DNA of 64,000 nucleotides from Gerris lacustris. Taxonomy: Eukaryota; Arthropoda; Insecta; Hemiptera; Gerridae. The position numbers and the translations under genes were made by a program. The notes below the pieces were generated by a model, which saw only the letters and a list, made by a program, of their open reading frames with translations, was not told the origin of the DNA and made no database searches. Positions 22,216-35,898 of this stretch are shown here, piece after piece (position 1 is the stretch's first letter; each line of letters begins with the position of its first letter). The stretch covers positions 33,891,307 through 33,955,306 of the forward strand of contig OX578286.1 in NCBI GenBank assembly GCA_951217055.1, in the 5' to 3' direction.

Positions 22216-22944
22216 GTAAAAATCAAAGGACTAAAGTTATAACACCGACGTATCTAGGGTTCGATGCTGACAAAGGTGACACATGTTTTATAATAACTGA
22301 TGATTTCATTCCAAAAGGAAGTCTAAGAATATCATATGATCTTGGACGGAGTTGTTTGAACGCCGACTACTTCATGATCATCACTCAACCTAAAGCCTGC
22401 AAGTAATAAATAATAAACAAAAGACATTTTTTGAAATAAAACGCAAAATGTGTCATAAAATGTTTATGAATAAGGGATAGGGTTTTTCTTTTATTTCTTA
22501 TATTTTAATTTTATAGGGTGAATAAACGTTTGGTATTTTAATATTGTGCAATTTCTTTTTATCTCGAGTATTCCTTGCTCCTTTGCAAATAAACATTTAA
22601 AGTGAAATAAGAAAGAACGATAAGAGATAATGGGATCTGTATTTAGATTTTATTCTATTTGGAATTATATGTTAGTTATTTTCTTTTGTTTTAAGCAACA
22701 CTGGTTAAACCTTTTATTATTTTAGTATTTATACAGAATATAATAAACTGGAAATAAATTGAAAATATTTCTAGTAATATTCTTTTCACAAAACTAAAGC
22801 AGTTGAAAACAGTGTAGGTACCTAAAAGAAATATGTGTGAGGCTCTCACGCATTAGAAGTGAAACTTAAGTTCTAGAATGCATTGCGACGAATTTATTAT
22901 TTCAGGATTAAAAAATGGTTATGGGAAATTTAATTGAAAAAAAA
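22216..22944. other. no gene recognised
   Basis: AT-rich DNA without supported features. Confidence 0.4.
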
Positions 22945-23037
22945 TATTGCTACGCTAAGGCAACCACATTTATTCCAATAAAAATAAATGTTTGTTTTGA
23001 TTTGCTGGTCTTTAAATAGATAAAAACAATTAATCTG
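22945..23037. repeat. dispersed repeat R5 (short copy)
   Basis: Shares GCAACCACATTTATTCCAAT then AAAAATAAATGTTTGTTTTG with 27712-27925 and 39788-39990. Nature unknown. Confidence 0.7.
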
Positions 23038-23185
23038 TAAAAATGTTACACTTCGACGAGTCTCGAATCGCAAACTTCGTTACACGATTTCGCTATATGA
23101 AAAAATTCACTCTATCGCCGCCAAAGAAGTTTCACTTAAAAAAACATTAGGATGGAGGTGGTTAGAATTTGTCGTTCTTTAATAA

Positions 23186-23405
23186 TAATCAAACATCGGT
23201 CTGAGACAACTCTGATAAACGTTTTCATATTATACGAGTTCATAATTACTTAGCCCAGTGTTGTCCATTTATAAGTTTTCGATTTTTCATAGTTGCATTT
23301 AATTATTATTGAACATTTAAAAAAAATTGTCATAAAAAGAACCCGGCCTTCTCTCTGTCCGCATATAAAGCTATTTTCCCAGGAAATAGATTTTTCCCGG
23401 GAAAA
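23186..23405 (-). repeat. S1 SINE-type repeat copy
   Basis: Reverse-complement relative of 1-212, including AAATCTATTTCCTGGGAAAA, GCGGACAGAGAGAAGGCCGG and the far block TGAGACAACTC. The B-box is damaged here. Confidence 0.65.
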
Positions 23406-23494
23406 CTACTTATATCGTTAGATTCGTATATAAATGGACTGCATTTTAGAATTTTTTAATCAAAATCGTCGGAACCGTTTTCGAGTAATAATTT

Positions 23495-24120
23495 TTTTCA
23501 GAGTTTTTTGGGGTAACGCCCCCAAGTTTGGAGCTAAAAATCATTCTCGATTTGGCCTAGGGGTATGATTTTTCTGAACATGTACTCGCATGCCAAATTA
23601 CGTTAAAATCGGCCCAGTAGTTAAGGCTCCACGTCTGCACAGACGGCAAACAGACAATTTTTAAAAACCACTTTTAAGGACTCAGAGGATCTCAAAATCT
23701 TTTGAGAATTTTGGTGCCTGCACAAAACTTTTTCTTAATATGAGAATATAAAAAAAACTGATTTCGATTAGTGACTGCGAGGTCTAAAAAGTATGACAAA
23801 GTACTACGAATATGTTTACCACGGTAAGTTCCACTAAGTGCTACGAGTAAGTTTCAATAAGTAATTCGAATACGTTTACTACGAATATTTTCCATTAAGT
23901 ATACAACCTGTAACTTCCAATAACTACTACAAATACGTTTAATACGAGTATGCTCCACTGTATACAACGAGTAAGTTTCAATGTCTACCACGAGTATGCT
24001 CCACTAATTACTACGAGTATGCTTCACCAATTACTACCACTTTTCGATTAGGGGACGTGTAAATCCATCGAATTCAAAATCTATTTTTGGTGCTATCACA
24101 ATACTTTCTCTCTATATATA
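23495..24120. repeat. composite repeat region with degenerate 26-bp tandem array
   Basis: 23495-23590 shares GGTAACGCCCCCAAGTTTGG-like and ATCATTTTTCTRAACATGTA words with 43395-43500. 23800-24035 is a degenerate array of TACTACGAATACGTTT / CCACTAAGTA-type units. 24050-24110 resembles 36140-36220 (ACGTGTAAATCCAT). Confidence 0.6.
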
Positions 24121-24324
24121 CTGTGTATAGAGGTTGTATATAGTCTAAGCTGCCAATCACCAAACAAAATTATAATATACTTGTAAAATATCCAAATAAA
24201 TTTAACTCAAATTAGAAAGTAAAATATACAAGTCAATTTTAAATTTACCTGTATTTTATATAACAAACGTATAGAGTAAATAGCTATAAAAAGTTAAAGT
24301 AATTTACTAATTTATAGTAAAAAG

Positions 24325-24803
24325 TTTCAGACATCCAGGAATATGTTTGGTCTCATGCCTTTCGGTCTTTTGGTTTGTCCATCCATCTTTCAACATTTTT
24401 GCAAACCACCAAACCAACCAACCTAAAAACTACAACTAAAACTACTTGTAATGAAATTTGGATGGTGGATCATAATAAGCTCTTTGTCACCCCTATATTA
24501 ATTTCAACCTCCTGCACCAATTGGTTCCTCCGCGTGTACACAAACTCGGTTATATTATCAACTGTAACGTTAATAATAGTACTTATCCGATGTAGAAGAA
24601 ATTTGGATGGTTTGTTAAAAGTAAATTAATATGACACCATCTGTACCCACAGATGGTGCCACATTAATTTCAACCGTCTGCGCAAATTAAATATTGATTA
24701 AGAAATAATGTGATTCCACTGAGAAACAGATTAAAATCTTATGAGATAACTCCGATAATAGGACGCAAGGATGCAATGTGCAACCCAAATTGGCAGACTT
24801 TTT
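24325..24803 (+). repeat. diverged R3 (INE-1/Helentron-like) copy
   Basis: Follows the R3 order: TTTCAGACATC, a degenerate TTTGGTTTGTCCATCC zone, TGAAATTTGGATGGT, TTTCAACCGTCTGCGC and the terminal GCAATGTGCAACCCAAATTG form of the R3 end motif. Much decayed. Confidence 0.55.
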
Positions 24804-25592
24804 TCATAAAACCAAATCAACATAAATAATATGAAAAGAAAAACCCATAATTTTCCACATGCATGTAAATTGCAGTAGGCCTGTCTCCCGGTGTTTTACA
24901 GATAATTATATTTTGGCATCAGAACAAAAAATGTCTAACAGTTGTGCCAACTTAACCACATTTAAACATTACTTTCACTTATCAGGGTTATGTATAAAAT
25001 TTTATTATTTTCTCCAGTCTTCTTTTAAAAATAAAATAAACAAAAAGTCCAGTCTGATTTATCGTCTAGTTCTTATTTTAGGAAAATAAAAGAGAAATAG
25101 GGTATATTTAATTTTTAACTAGACAATTTAAAAGAGAAAAATTTACAGGTTTGCAAAAAAAGAGATTTATGTGTGGAAAACAAGAGAGTTAATAAATAAT
25201 ATCTAAAAAGAGATTTACAATTTGTTGGGAAATTATATGTTTTATAATATGTATGTCTATAAACAGTGATCTGAAATATGATTATTACTTTACCAACAGA
25301 TAAAATTGAAACAGAATTTTAAAATTAAAATAATTTCTGACAATTATATAGTAAATTTATTTTGGAAAAACGGTTATCAGTGAAAAATATATTTAAAAAT
25401 AATTCTAAGAAAGCTCAAAGGAAAAATCAATCGGAATTATTACTATATTCTGGAAACTTGTATAAATATCAGGTAATTACCTGGAAAGAGAGTTAACCTG
25501 GATTTATCTGAAAAGCGGGTTTTCCTTAGGTTTTAATTTAATACAGAAATAATATAGGTAATTAGAGTTTTGTTAAACAATAATATGGGACC
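24804..25592. other. no gene recognised
   Basis: AT-rich. Open frame 24859-25089 has no recognisable domain. Confidence 0.4.
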
Positions 25593-25822
25593 GGCACTTC
25601 TTTAGATTGTTACTCCCTTTATAAAAAAAAACATAGGGGAGTAACAATCTAAAGAAGGTGTACGGAATGTTCTTCTTTAGACTGTTACTCCTCTTATAAA
25701 AACAGAAGTGTGATATTTTTTGTCCCAAAGTACATTGGACTAAACATCCCTTTGTCTTAATAGTTATTTAGTCAGTCATTTATAATTAAAAAAAAACAGG
25801 GGAGTAACAATCTAAAGAAGTA
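25593..25822 (+). mobile_element. R1 foldback MITE, copy 1
   Basis: R1 consensus: GGCACTTCTTTAGATTGTTA...CTCCCC at the left and GGGGAGTAACAATCTAAAGA...AGTACC at the right. The inverted 26-bp end sequence also recurs internally, so several hairpins nest. The core has AAGTACATTGGACTAAACAT. Here the insertion is followed by an R3 end motif on minus (25838). Confidence 0.85.
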
Positions 25823-27000
25823 TCAAAAAGTTTGTCAATTAGTGGAGCACATCGCTTCCTCCCGTAGTTTAAAGATGATGATGTTATGCTATTCAAAAAT
25901 CATTATTTGTCTAAAAATCTTCGTTTTTCAAGAAGATCACAACCTTCGGTAAGCTCTTAAATAAAAATATAAAATTTAATTAACTAGCGAACTTCATAAA
26001 ATTGAAAGATTTTAAAATTTTAAGAGTTTTGTTCCTAAAAAAACAAAGGAATGTAAAAGTAAGTTCATATGTCAGCTGTTCCTGTGAACATAATTGGCTC
26101 TAAATTCAAATATACTAAAACTATAAAAATACTATCTCAATGTCCATAAAAAGAATCGTGCAGAAGGATTTATCATTGTAATTGTAAAGTTATTTAAGTA
26201 ACGAATACATAAATAGTATATTATGTTACTAGGCTGTGAAGTGAGTAAATATTGTCAAGGTAAAGAAAAAACACTTCAAAGTCGCGTAGCATATGCTATT
26301 TTTTCCGAGGTTGCAGACAATGAAAAAACATTAAATATTAATCACTAATCAATATATAATAATAACAAATATTAGTACATACTTAAGACTTAAAAAAAGA
26401 AACCTTAAAATGAGGTTACACTATAAGAAAAGATAAATAAAACGCATTGACATCTAGCGGATTTTTATCGTACTAGAAGCATTTCTACAAAGACTGCAGC
26501 ACTACTAACGGAAGTTTCGACAACTACCCGCCGTAAAGAAAAAATCTTTTAGTGCCTAGGACGTAAAAGATTTTTTCTTTACAGCTAGGAGTAATGAAAA
26601 GATTTTTTAAATCCACGTAATGAAAAAATGGATTTTAGCTATGTTTTTTAGGCTCTGAAGTTACTATTTCACAGCCTACCACGGAAAAAATGTTATTTAA
26701 ATTATTTGTTTAAATAAGTTGATTATGAAAAAAAAAAAAAAAAAAAAAAAAAAGCATTTATTCGAATTCTTCTCAGTAAACCCTTTCATTTGATACCCAT
26801 ATCATGGTCGTGCTTAATAAATAACCAGTCCACCATCTTGTGCTGCCCGCCATATTGGATTTAGAATGACGTCACTTAGCTAACCATGCATTGTCATCTA
26901 AACTAAACGTGCATGCAAAATTTCAGTTCAATCGGTTAAGGATAACTGCTTTAAAATTCAGTTGCATGATTTGACCCCTAACATATATTATCTAAATAAA
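25823..27000. other. no gene; hairpin and poly-A
   Basis: A short hairpin at 26531-26583 (GTAAAGAAAAAATCTTTT and its inverse), an A homopolymer at 26729-26752 and the 26815-26990 dispersed repeat fragment (see 21740). Nothing coding. Confidence 0.6.
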
Positions 27001-27101
27001 ACATACAGTTAAATAAAACATACAGTTAAATAAAACATACAGTTAAATAAAACATACAGTTAAATAAAACATACAGTTATATAAAACATACAGTTAAATA
27101 A
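26994..27101. repeat. 18-bp tandem repeat, about 6 copies
   Basis: Units of AAATAAAACATACAGTTA, nearly identical. Confidence 0.95.
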
Positions 27102-27711
27102 AAGCTTGTAAAATAAACAAAGTTAAACACATATTTGTTAATTTCAGTTAATAAATAACCAATTAATTGTTAGTTTTTATGATTACAGTTTTTCTGTTAA
27201 CTCTCGTGTTCAAGTTTAAATGTATCTTTTTTTGCGTGTTTGCGTGAACTTAAAACATAAATTTAAATAGTTCTAGTCACGCAAAGATTACTTATAGTAA
27301 CAAAAATACCACCCCTCCCTAAAAAATACCACATTGAAAAAAAACAAAACTGCAAAATAGTAAAAAATAAAAATAAAATAGTAGATTTCCTGAAACTTAA
27401 AACCTGCTTAAACGTTTCGCTTGTTGTTTTATTTAAAAAAAAACACGTTTTTTATTCACGATTTTTAGATTTGTTTAATACTGATAAGATTTAAAAGAAT
27501 AAAAGGTTTTTTAAGTTACTTTTCTAATTTATTTATTATGTTGATTAGATAATGAGAATAACAAGCGAAAGGTATTTTACGTTTGATCTTATCAGTGTTG
27601 CTGTTTTCTAAATTTATAACCTTTTGATAATATTAATATAATATAGATTGATAATATTAATATAATAATCGTATATTTGATAACATTATATTTGTTAATC
27701 CTTTATATGAC
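27102..27711. other. no gene recognised
   Basis: AT-rich DNA without supported features. Confidence 0.45.
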
Positions 27712-27925
27712 TGAGTAGTGTACCGACGACTCACCTTAAAATTATTTGATATTACCAAGCTAAGGTAACCACATTTATTCCAATAAAAATAAATGTTTGT
27801 TTTGATTTGTTGGTCTTTAAATAGATATAATAATTTATCTAAATAAATTTACTTAGTTTTATTTATTTATTTCTTTTTTCTAAATATAAATTTAAGCCCG
27901 TTACCAAGGGCCTAAGGGCTAGTAT
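27712..27925. repeat. dispersed repeat R5
   Basis: Begins GAGTAGTGTACCGACGA and ends GGGCCTAAGGGCTAGTATAA; aligns with 39788-39990 across about 210 bp. Confidence 0.75.
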
Positions 27926-28149
27926 AATGTTGGTAAAATCGAATACAATTTAAAACTCTAGATGGTAGTTGCGGAAACATAATGGCCGTCAACAGATAAC
28001 TCATTATTAGTGAGATATTAATGAGTTTTGTAGACCCAGTGCGACTAGAACAATCAGCAGAGCAATTGCAAATCAACAATGACACAATGAAGAACAATTC
28101 AAACAAAAACTATAAGAAGAGTAAGTAAAGAAAAAACCAGTTCTCATAT

Positions 28150-28628
28150 ACGAGTGCATAATGATCTTTCTCTGTCCGAAGTGATGGATATAGAAATGGG
28201 GAATTCTGTCCGATGCTATAGATATAGAATAATATAGAAATAGCAAATTCTGTCCAAAGTGATAGATATAGAATAATATAGAAATAGCGAATTCTGTCCA
28301 AAGTGATATACATAGAATAATATAGAAATAGCGAATTCTGTCCGATGCTATAGATATAGAATAATATAGAAATAGCTAACTCTGTCCAAAGTGATAGATA
28401 TAGAATAATATAGAAATAGCAAATTCTGTCCAAAGTGATAGATATAGAATAATATAGAAATAGCGAATTCTGTCCAAAGTGATATGCATAGAATAATATA
28501 GAAATAGCGAATTCTGTCCGATGCTATAGATATAGAATAATATAGAAATAGCTAACTCTGTCCAAAGTGATAGATATAGAATAATATAGAAATAGCAAAT
28601 TCTGTCCGATGCTATAGTTATAGAATAA
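28150..28628. repeat. 44-bp satellite, block 1
   Basis: Units TATAGAAATAGCGAATTCTG then TCCAAAGTGATAGATATAGA and ATAA, with sub-variants (CCGATGCTATAG). About 11 units before the first Helentron-like insertion. Confidence 0.93.
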
Positions 28629-29288
28629 TTGAAGCGAGCGTAGCGAGCTTCCTACATTTAACGAAATATGCTCCTTGTCTGTCTGTCTGTCTGTCTGTCA
28701 GTAACGTTCACGCGTGTGACGATAACTTGAGTAAAGTTGACCGATTTTGTTGAAATTTGGTATAAATGGTCCTCTTATCACCTTAAAGTAGGTGGTTAAC
28801 GGAATGAACCACCAAACCTCTATGATAACGTAATTTATTAAATTTTCAAAACTCAAGCTAAAAATCTGCAAATAACTCGAGAGCGCTAATTATTTATTAT
28901 AAAAATTCAATATTAAATCAAAACTTGTAGTATAATAAGTATTTTGACATAAATCCGTTCTAAGAAATTGCTTCTATGAGCCACAATAAAAAAAAAACTG
29001 GAGACATGTCATCCAAAACACACGTGTAGAGATGGTCAGGTGGTAAACCGCGGAAACCACCAATCCTTAAAGGGTTAAAAGCTACCGCGGGTGGTGAAGA
29101 TTGTTATAGTCGTATAGTGTATAGGTTTGTTTAGGAAGTAAAGCTTTGTACCGAGTACCCCCACTCTTCCCCACACTACCCTCTTCCACTTATCTTCAAC
29201 TATGACATTCATCATGATTAATAAATTTCAATATTCAGTATTTCATTGCAATACGCTCGCTTCAATGATAGAGCCACGCGATGCCTAG
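28629..29288 (+). mobile_element. Helentron/INE-1-like non-autonomous element H1
   Basis: Starts TTGAAGCGAGCGTAGCGAGC and ends GCGATGCCTAG, directly followed by T. TTGAAGCGAGCG recurs inverted as CGCTCGCTTCAA at about 29263-29274, that is, subterminal at the 3' side only. A (GTCT)n tract lies at 28675-28699. Removing the element restores the intact satellite word AGAATAA/TATAGAAATAG with no duplication, so insertion was between A and T. Asymmetric subterminal repeats, a GTCY tract, CTAG-type 3' end and A/T insertion without duplication are known for Helitron/Helentron-derived INE-1/DINE elements. Confidence 0.75.
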
Positions 29289-29332
29289 TATAGAAATAGC
29301 TAACTCTGTCCAAAGTGATAGATATAGAATAA
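29289..29332. repeat. exactly one 44-bp satellite unit between two elements
   Basis: TATAGAAATAGCTAACTCTG...AGAATAA. It belongs to the array at 28150 and separates H1 and H2. Confidence 0.93.
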
Positions 29333-30098
29333 TTGAAGCGAGCGTAAGCGAGCTTCTTACATTTAACGAAATATGCATCTTGTCTGTCTGTCTGTCTGTC
29401 AGTAACGTTTACGCGTGTGACGATAACTTGAGTAAAAGTTGACCGATTTAGTTGAAATTTGGTATACATGTTCCTCTTACTAATACTCAGGCTAAGTTTG
29501 TTGGGCAGCGTGATCCGTCCAAGAGTTCGCGTGCAACGCTTGCGTAAACGAGAGGTACAAAAATTAAATTGGAATTTCAGGACGGGAAAAGATTCTATCA
29601 TCATCTATTCGATGAGACAAACATTTTTTTTCAAATAACATTTTTTACTAAAACCAACAGCGACACCGCTATGAATTAATAAAGATCGCTAAAACTATTA
29701 AAGCGGACCTAAACGTTTATAATAGAGAAAACAACATTTTTACCGATATCTTACGTTCTAACGTAACGATTATAATAAAACTTCATATACACCATCTAAT
29801 GCACAATTGAAACAGGCATGCAAAATTTCAACTTGATACAAGCAGAAGTCTTTGCGTAGTGAAGAGATACATTTATAATAATTGTTTAAAGCTACCGCGG
29901 GTGGTTAAGATTGTTATAGTCGTATAGTGTATAGGTTTGTTTAGGATGTAAAGCTTTGTACCGAGTACCCCAACTCTTCCCCACACTGCCCTCTTCCACT
30001 TATCTTCAACTATGTCATTCATCGTGATTAATAAATTTCAATATTCAGTATTTCATTGCAATACGCTCACTTCAATGATAGAGCCACGCGATGCCTAG
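29333..30098 (+). mobile_element. Helentron/INE-1-like non-autonomous element H2
   Basis: Same ends as H1 (TTGAAGCGAGCG...GCGATGCCTAG) and the last 200 bp nearly match it. The middle differs: after the (GTCT)n tract (29379-29400) it carries the block found at 35030-35310 (ACCAACAGCGACACCGCT) instead. The subterminal inverted repeat has one change (CGCTCACTTCAA). Inserted at the same satellite position as H1. Confidence 0.75.
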
Positions 30099-30265
30099 TA
30101 TAGAAATAGCGAATTCTGTCCGATGCTATAGATATAGAATAATATAGATATAGCGAACTCTGTCCGAAGCGATAGTTATAGAATAATATAGAAATAGCGA
30201 ATTCTGTCCGATGTTATAGATATAGAATAATATAGGAATAGCGAACTCTGTCCGAAGCGATAGGT
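30099..30265. repeat. 44-bp satellite, block 2
   Basis: About four units resuming after H2, with CCGAAGCGATAG variants. Confidence 0.9.
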
Positions 30266-30371
30266 TAGTCTCAATACATCTAGCGAACAATTTTTCCTCA
30301 AATCTAGGGGCCGAAATTTACAGCAGAAGAAAGGCTCTGTATATTTTTAGTTATTCGCCCTTCAGGGAACG

Positions 30372-31047
<676 letters not shown>

Positions 31048-31405
31048 ATCATTTCATTGCTGTAGTGAGCAGTAAACTGGGTTAATCATTTCATTGCTAT
31101 ATTGAGCAGTAAACTGGGTTAATCATTGCATTACTGTAGTGAGCAGTAAACTGAGTTAATCATTTCATTGCTGTAGTGAGCAGTAAACTGAGTTAATCAT
31201 TTCATTGCTGTAGTGAGCAGTAAACTGAGTTAATCATTTCATTGCTGTAGTGAGCAGTAAACTGAGTTAATCATTTCATTGCTGTAGTGAGCAGTAAACT
31301 GAGTTAATCATTTCATTGCTGTAGTGAGCAGTAAACTGAGTTAATAATTTCATTGCTGTAGTGACTGATTTAGTCATTTTATTGCTTTAGTGAGCAGTAA
31401 ACTGA
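31048..31405. repeat. 37-bp minisatellite, 9-10 copies
   Basis: Unit TCATTTCATTGCTGTAGTGA then GCAGTAAACTGAGTTAA; the last unit is deleted in part. Confidence 0.93.
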
Positions 31406-32425
<1,020 letters not shown>

Positions 32426-32480
32426 CTTATATACTTGTAAGTTTTATAGGTTTATTAAATTAAACGGGACAGCCTAATGA

Positions 32481-33088
<608 letters not shown>

Positions 33089-33106
33089 CATTTAAAAGTT
33101 TTAAGT

Positions 33107-33250
33107 CATTTTCCACAAAAAAATCTAGTTCCTGAGAAAATAGCTGTAAACGAGTGGATGGTGAGAGGCTGGGTTCAATTTCCCTCCAGGAATGAGTTAT
33201 TTTTATGATAAATTTTGATGTAATGTTCTCCAATTTATATTTAAACCAAA
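33107..33250 (+). repeat. S1 SINE-type repeat, partial copy
   Basis: Has AATCTAGTTCCTGAGAAAAT, the A-box-like TAGCTGTAAACGAGTGG and the B-box-like GGGTTCAATTTCC with tRNA-like spacing. Confidence 0.6.
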
Positions 33251-33437
33251 AAACCAAGAAGTTGTGAAAATTAATTAGTTTTTTTGTTTATAAACATTTC
33301 TTTGTAGCAGTAAATTACATTCAAAATATAATTTATCTAAATATTTAAAAATACCTTAATTCTACTTACTCATTAAGTGGATACTTCAAGGTGTTAACAA
33401 TATCATAAATATATGTTCAAGATAACAGGTATATATA
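33251..33437. other. no gene recognised
   Basis: AT-rich spacer. Confidence 0.4.
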
Positions 33438-33667
33438 GGCACTTCTTTAATTGTTACTCCCCTTATAAAAAAAACTAGAGGGAAGTAACAATCTAAAGAA
33501 GGTGTGCAGAATGTTCTTCTTTAGACTGTTACACCCCTTATAAAAACAGAAGTGTGATATTCCTTTGTTCCAAAGTACATTGGACTAAACATATCTTTGT
33601 CTTAATAGTTATTTAGTCAAAGTCATTTATATTAAAACATAGGGGAGTAACAATCTAAAGATGTACC
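33438..33667 (+). mobile_element. R1 foldback MITE, copy 2
   Basis: Ends GGCACTTCTTTAATTGTTAC and ...AATCTAAAGATGTACC. The flanks share an imperfect direct repeat (TATATGTTCAAGATAACA versus TATATTTTCAAGATAACA). Confidence 0.85.
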
Positions 33668-34204
33668 ATATCATATATTTTCAAGATAACAAAGTAACAA
33701 GATAATATGTTCTGTAACTTTAAAATTATTAATTGCTTTATAAGTTAATTTTATTAATTTGAAAACCCAGAGTTAGAAAGTTCTAAGTATTCTTTACTGG
33801 GAATAATATGTACAAAAGTTTGCTAAATTCTGTCTAGATTTAACTGAATTTTAGTAAGTGCGATTCGACCAATTTCAGCACCCGTTTTTAAATTTCCTCA
33901 AAAACCCTCGAATATATGCGTATAAAAACTAAACGCGTAAATGCAGTCCGAGTTTTAACATCGAACAATTTCGGTTTCTTAATTTCTCAAATGAAAGAAA
34001 AAGGTTGAAAAATTGGGGTGATATTTTTAATAGGAACTTGTAAATCTTAAGTGACAGACTTTTCTTTTAAAATTTGGTCCAATTCCAATTAAACGAAACC
34101 AAAATTGAAATATTGACGTCATAAAACCAAATTTAAATGATCGGACAATTTGAACAATGAGAATGAATTTGTTTTTTTTATAATATCGAAATAAATATGT
34201 ACAG
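33668..34204. other. no gene recognised
   Basis: AT-rich DNA without supported features. Confidence 0.45.
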
Positions 34205-34206
34205 TA

Positions 34207-34795
34207 CAGGGTTATTACAAAATGATGTTCATGATTTCAAGCCTACATAAATGTAGTTTTATTTATCATACAAAGAAATAAAATGTTTATATTTTAAGGA
34301 AAACTCATAAAGTTTCAGTAGTTTCAACAGGTACTCAGAATTATAAATGTTCGATATGGGAACCCCCCAACTGCAACTTGCTGCATTGAAGTTGCAGCAA
34401 GTTGCAATGCAGCAACTTTATTGCTCACTGACGGTCTTCCAGTTGATTTCATTTTACAAATGCAGCCATTTCTCTTAAAATTCAAGTTCCACTTTAAAAT
34501 AGAGCGATTGCTAAGAGGTCTTCATTAAATCCGGTTCTAAAGTGACGTTCCACAATAATAACTGATAGGTTAATGTGATAATCCAACACATAAAACGCTC
34601 TCCTGTCTTCAAATTCAGCCATTACACAACACTGACTACAATTGACTTAACAAACAGCTGATACGTACCCCAAACCAATGTAAATAAAACTTAACGAGTT
34701 TTTCTTTCCAGTGGTACCAACTGAAGTGGTCTTAAAATATATTAATCCAGTAATATTTTCAATCAAAATCAGAAACATCATTTGTAATAACCCTG
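34207..34795 (-). mobile_element. Tc1/mariner-like element remnant, 589 bp
   Basis: TIRs CAGGGTTATTACAAAATGAT / ATCATTTGTAATAACCCTG with TA at both ends (34205-34206, 34796-34797). It holds the N-terminal remnant of a transposase on the minus strand, so it is an internally deleted copy and not a de novo MITE. A hairpin of GCAACTTGCTGCA and its inverse lies at about 34374-34405. Confidence 0.8.
34372..34622 (-). pseudogene. transposase N-terminal helix-turn-helix fragment
   Basis: From ATG at 34622 the minus strand encodes about 42 residues with AFYVLDYHINLSV and RHFRTGFN, then stops. After a frame change (about 34505 onward) it continues with ILKWNLNF and CICKMKSTGRPSVSN. Order and words resemble the DNA-binding N-terminus of insect IS630/Tc1/mariner-type transposases (the DUF4817-like module: a helix-turn-helix followed by a basic GRP motif). 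The catalytic DDE domain is absent. One frameshift and loss of about 300 codons make it inactive. Identification is by recalled family pattern, not alignment. Confidence 0.65.
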
Positions 34796-34841
34796 TATAC
34801 ATAATGCGAATATACCTATTATTTTATAGATACATTTTGCT

Positions 34842-35320
34842 TCCGAGCTTACCGAAGGTAACGGAAGCATTGTGTTCACTTTTGAGAACGAAAAACTTTT
34901 ATGCCTCCGATTTCAAAAATTCCAAGACAGAAATCCGTTTCAGATATCAGGGAACATTTTTGGTCCCGTGTCTGTCTTTCTGTCTGTCTGTCTGTCTGTC
35001 GGTCTGTGTGTCCGCGAATTATAAAACGTGCGACGATAACTTGAGTAAATGTCGACCGATTTTGATGAAATTTGGTAGACATGTTCATTTTACCAATGCC
35101 CAGGACAAGTTCGTTGGACAACGTTATCCGTACAAGCGTTCACGAGCAACGCTCGCGTAAACGTGAACTTTAAATTTAAAATTGGAATTTTTGGTCGGGA
35201 AAAAAATTTAACTTCATCTATTCAATGAGACAAACATTTTTCGCAAATACAATTTCTTAGTAAAACCAACAGCGACACCGCTTTGAAGTGTTAAAGATCG
35301 CTATAGACTATTAATAGTTT
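34842..35320 (+). repeat. INE-1/Helentron-like copy, chimera of R3 head and H2 body
   Basis: Starts with hairpin-prone GCTTCCGAGCTTACCGAAGG then TAACGGAAGC, as in R3. It has CTGTCTGTC repeats at 34976-35002, then the H2-type body (GACGATAACTTGAGTAA ... ACCAACAGCGACACCGCT). The 3' end is lost before the adjacent foldback. Confidence 0.65.
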
Positions 35321-35333
35321 TTACAAAATAAAC

Positions 35334-35563
35334 AATATAACAATAAATGAAGAAAGAAAAAGTCACTCCACGTGAAATAAGTTTATTTTCAAAGCAGCTT
35401 TCAACCACTATAGGGTCATCATCAGTGCCGCAGAATGATGATGACCCTATAGTGGTTGAAAGCTGCTTTGAAAATAAACTTATTTCATGTGGAGTGACTT
35501 TTTCTTTCTTCATTTAATGATGACCTCCACTAACGCCTCATATCCTAATTAATATAACAATAA
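35334..35563. mobile_element. tailed foldback element E (Penelope-like, non-autonomous)
   Basis: Arms 35347-35423 and 35437-35513 form an almost perfect hairpin around a 13-nt loop. The 13-bp direct repeat AATATAACAATAA lies at 35334-35346 (abutting the left arm) and at 35551-35563. Between the right arm and the second repeat is a one-sided tail of 34-37 nt. On minus, the left arm plus loop reads CACTGATGATGACCC, six bases, then GTGGTTGAAAGC (35396-35427): core words CTGATGA and GAAA are present but stem II is imperfect. Confidence 0.75.
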
Positions 35564-35575
35564 TTGTTAAAGTAC

Positions 35576-35898
35576 ATGATAGGATGCGAGGAAGCTATGT
35601 GCCACACTAATTGGCAGTCTATTTAATTTTATTTGAACATTTTACTTCCAAGCTCATGGAAGGTATCGGAAGCATTTTCATCATTATAAAAAGATGTTTC
35701 ACGACATCGAATTCAAAACGGAAATCCGTTTTAGGCAGAGGAAACATTTTTTGTTTGTTGGTCTGTCTAACAAATTTGCGAACCAATATATCTTAAAAAC
35801 TACTCATCCGATTTTAATAAAATATGGTTGGTAGGTCATAATTTGACCATTGTTGGACCCATATAAGTTTTCTATGATAACGCCTACGCGATGCCTAG
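35576..35898 (+). repeat. R3 end motif followed by short Helentron-like copy H3
   Basis: 35576-35622 carries GATAGGATGCGAGGAAGCTA then TGTGCCACACTAATTGGCAG. From about 35637 a new copy begins (CTTCCAAGCTCATGGAAGG), with GTCTGTCT at 35762 and an end ACGCGATGCCTAG at 35886-35898 followed by T, as in H1 and H2. Confidence 0.65.

Noticed and set aside
27540..27680. Possible origin or regulatory AT-rich element
   Set aside because: AT-richness and short TAATATTAATATAAT repeats are ordinary for this window; there is no specific motif.
28110..28433. Hydrophobic repeat membrane protein (Tyr/Ile/Leu-rich frame)
   Set aside because: The frame is the 44-bp satellite read on minus, and it breaks at every unit variant.
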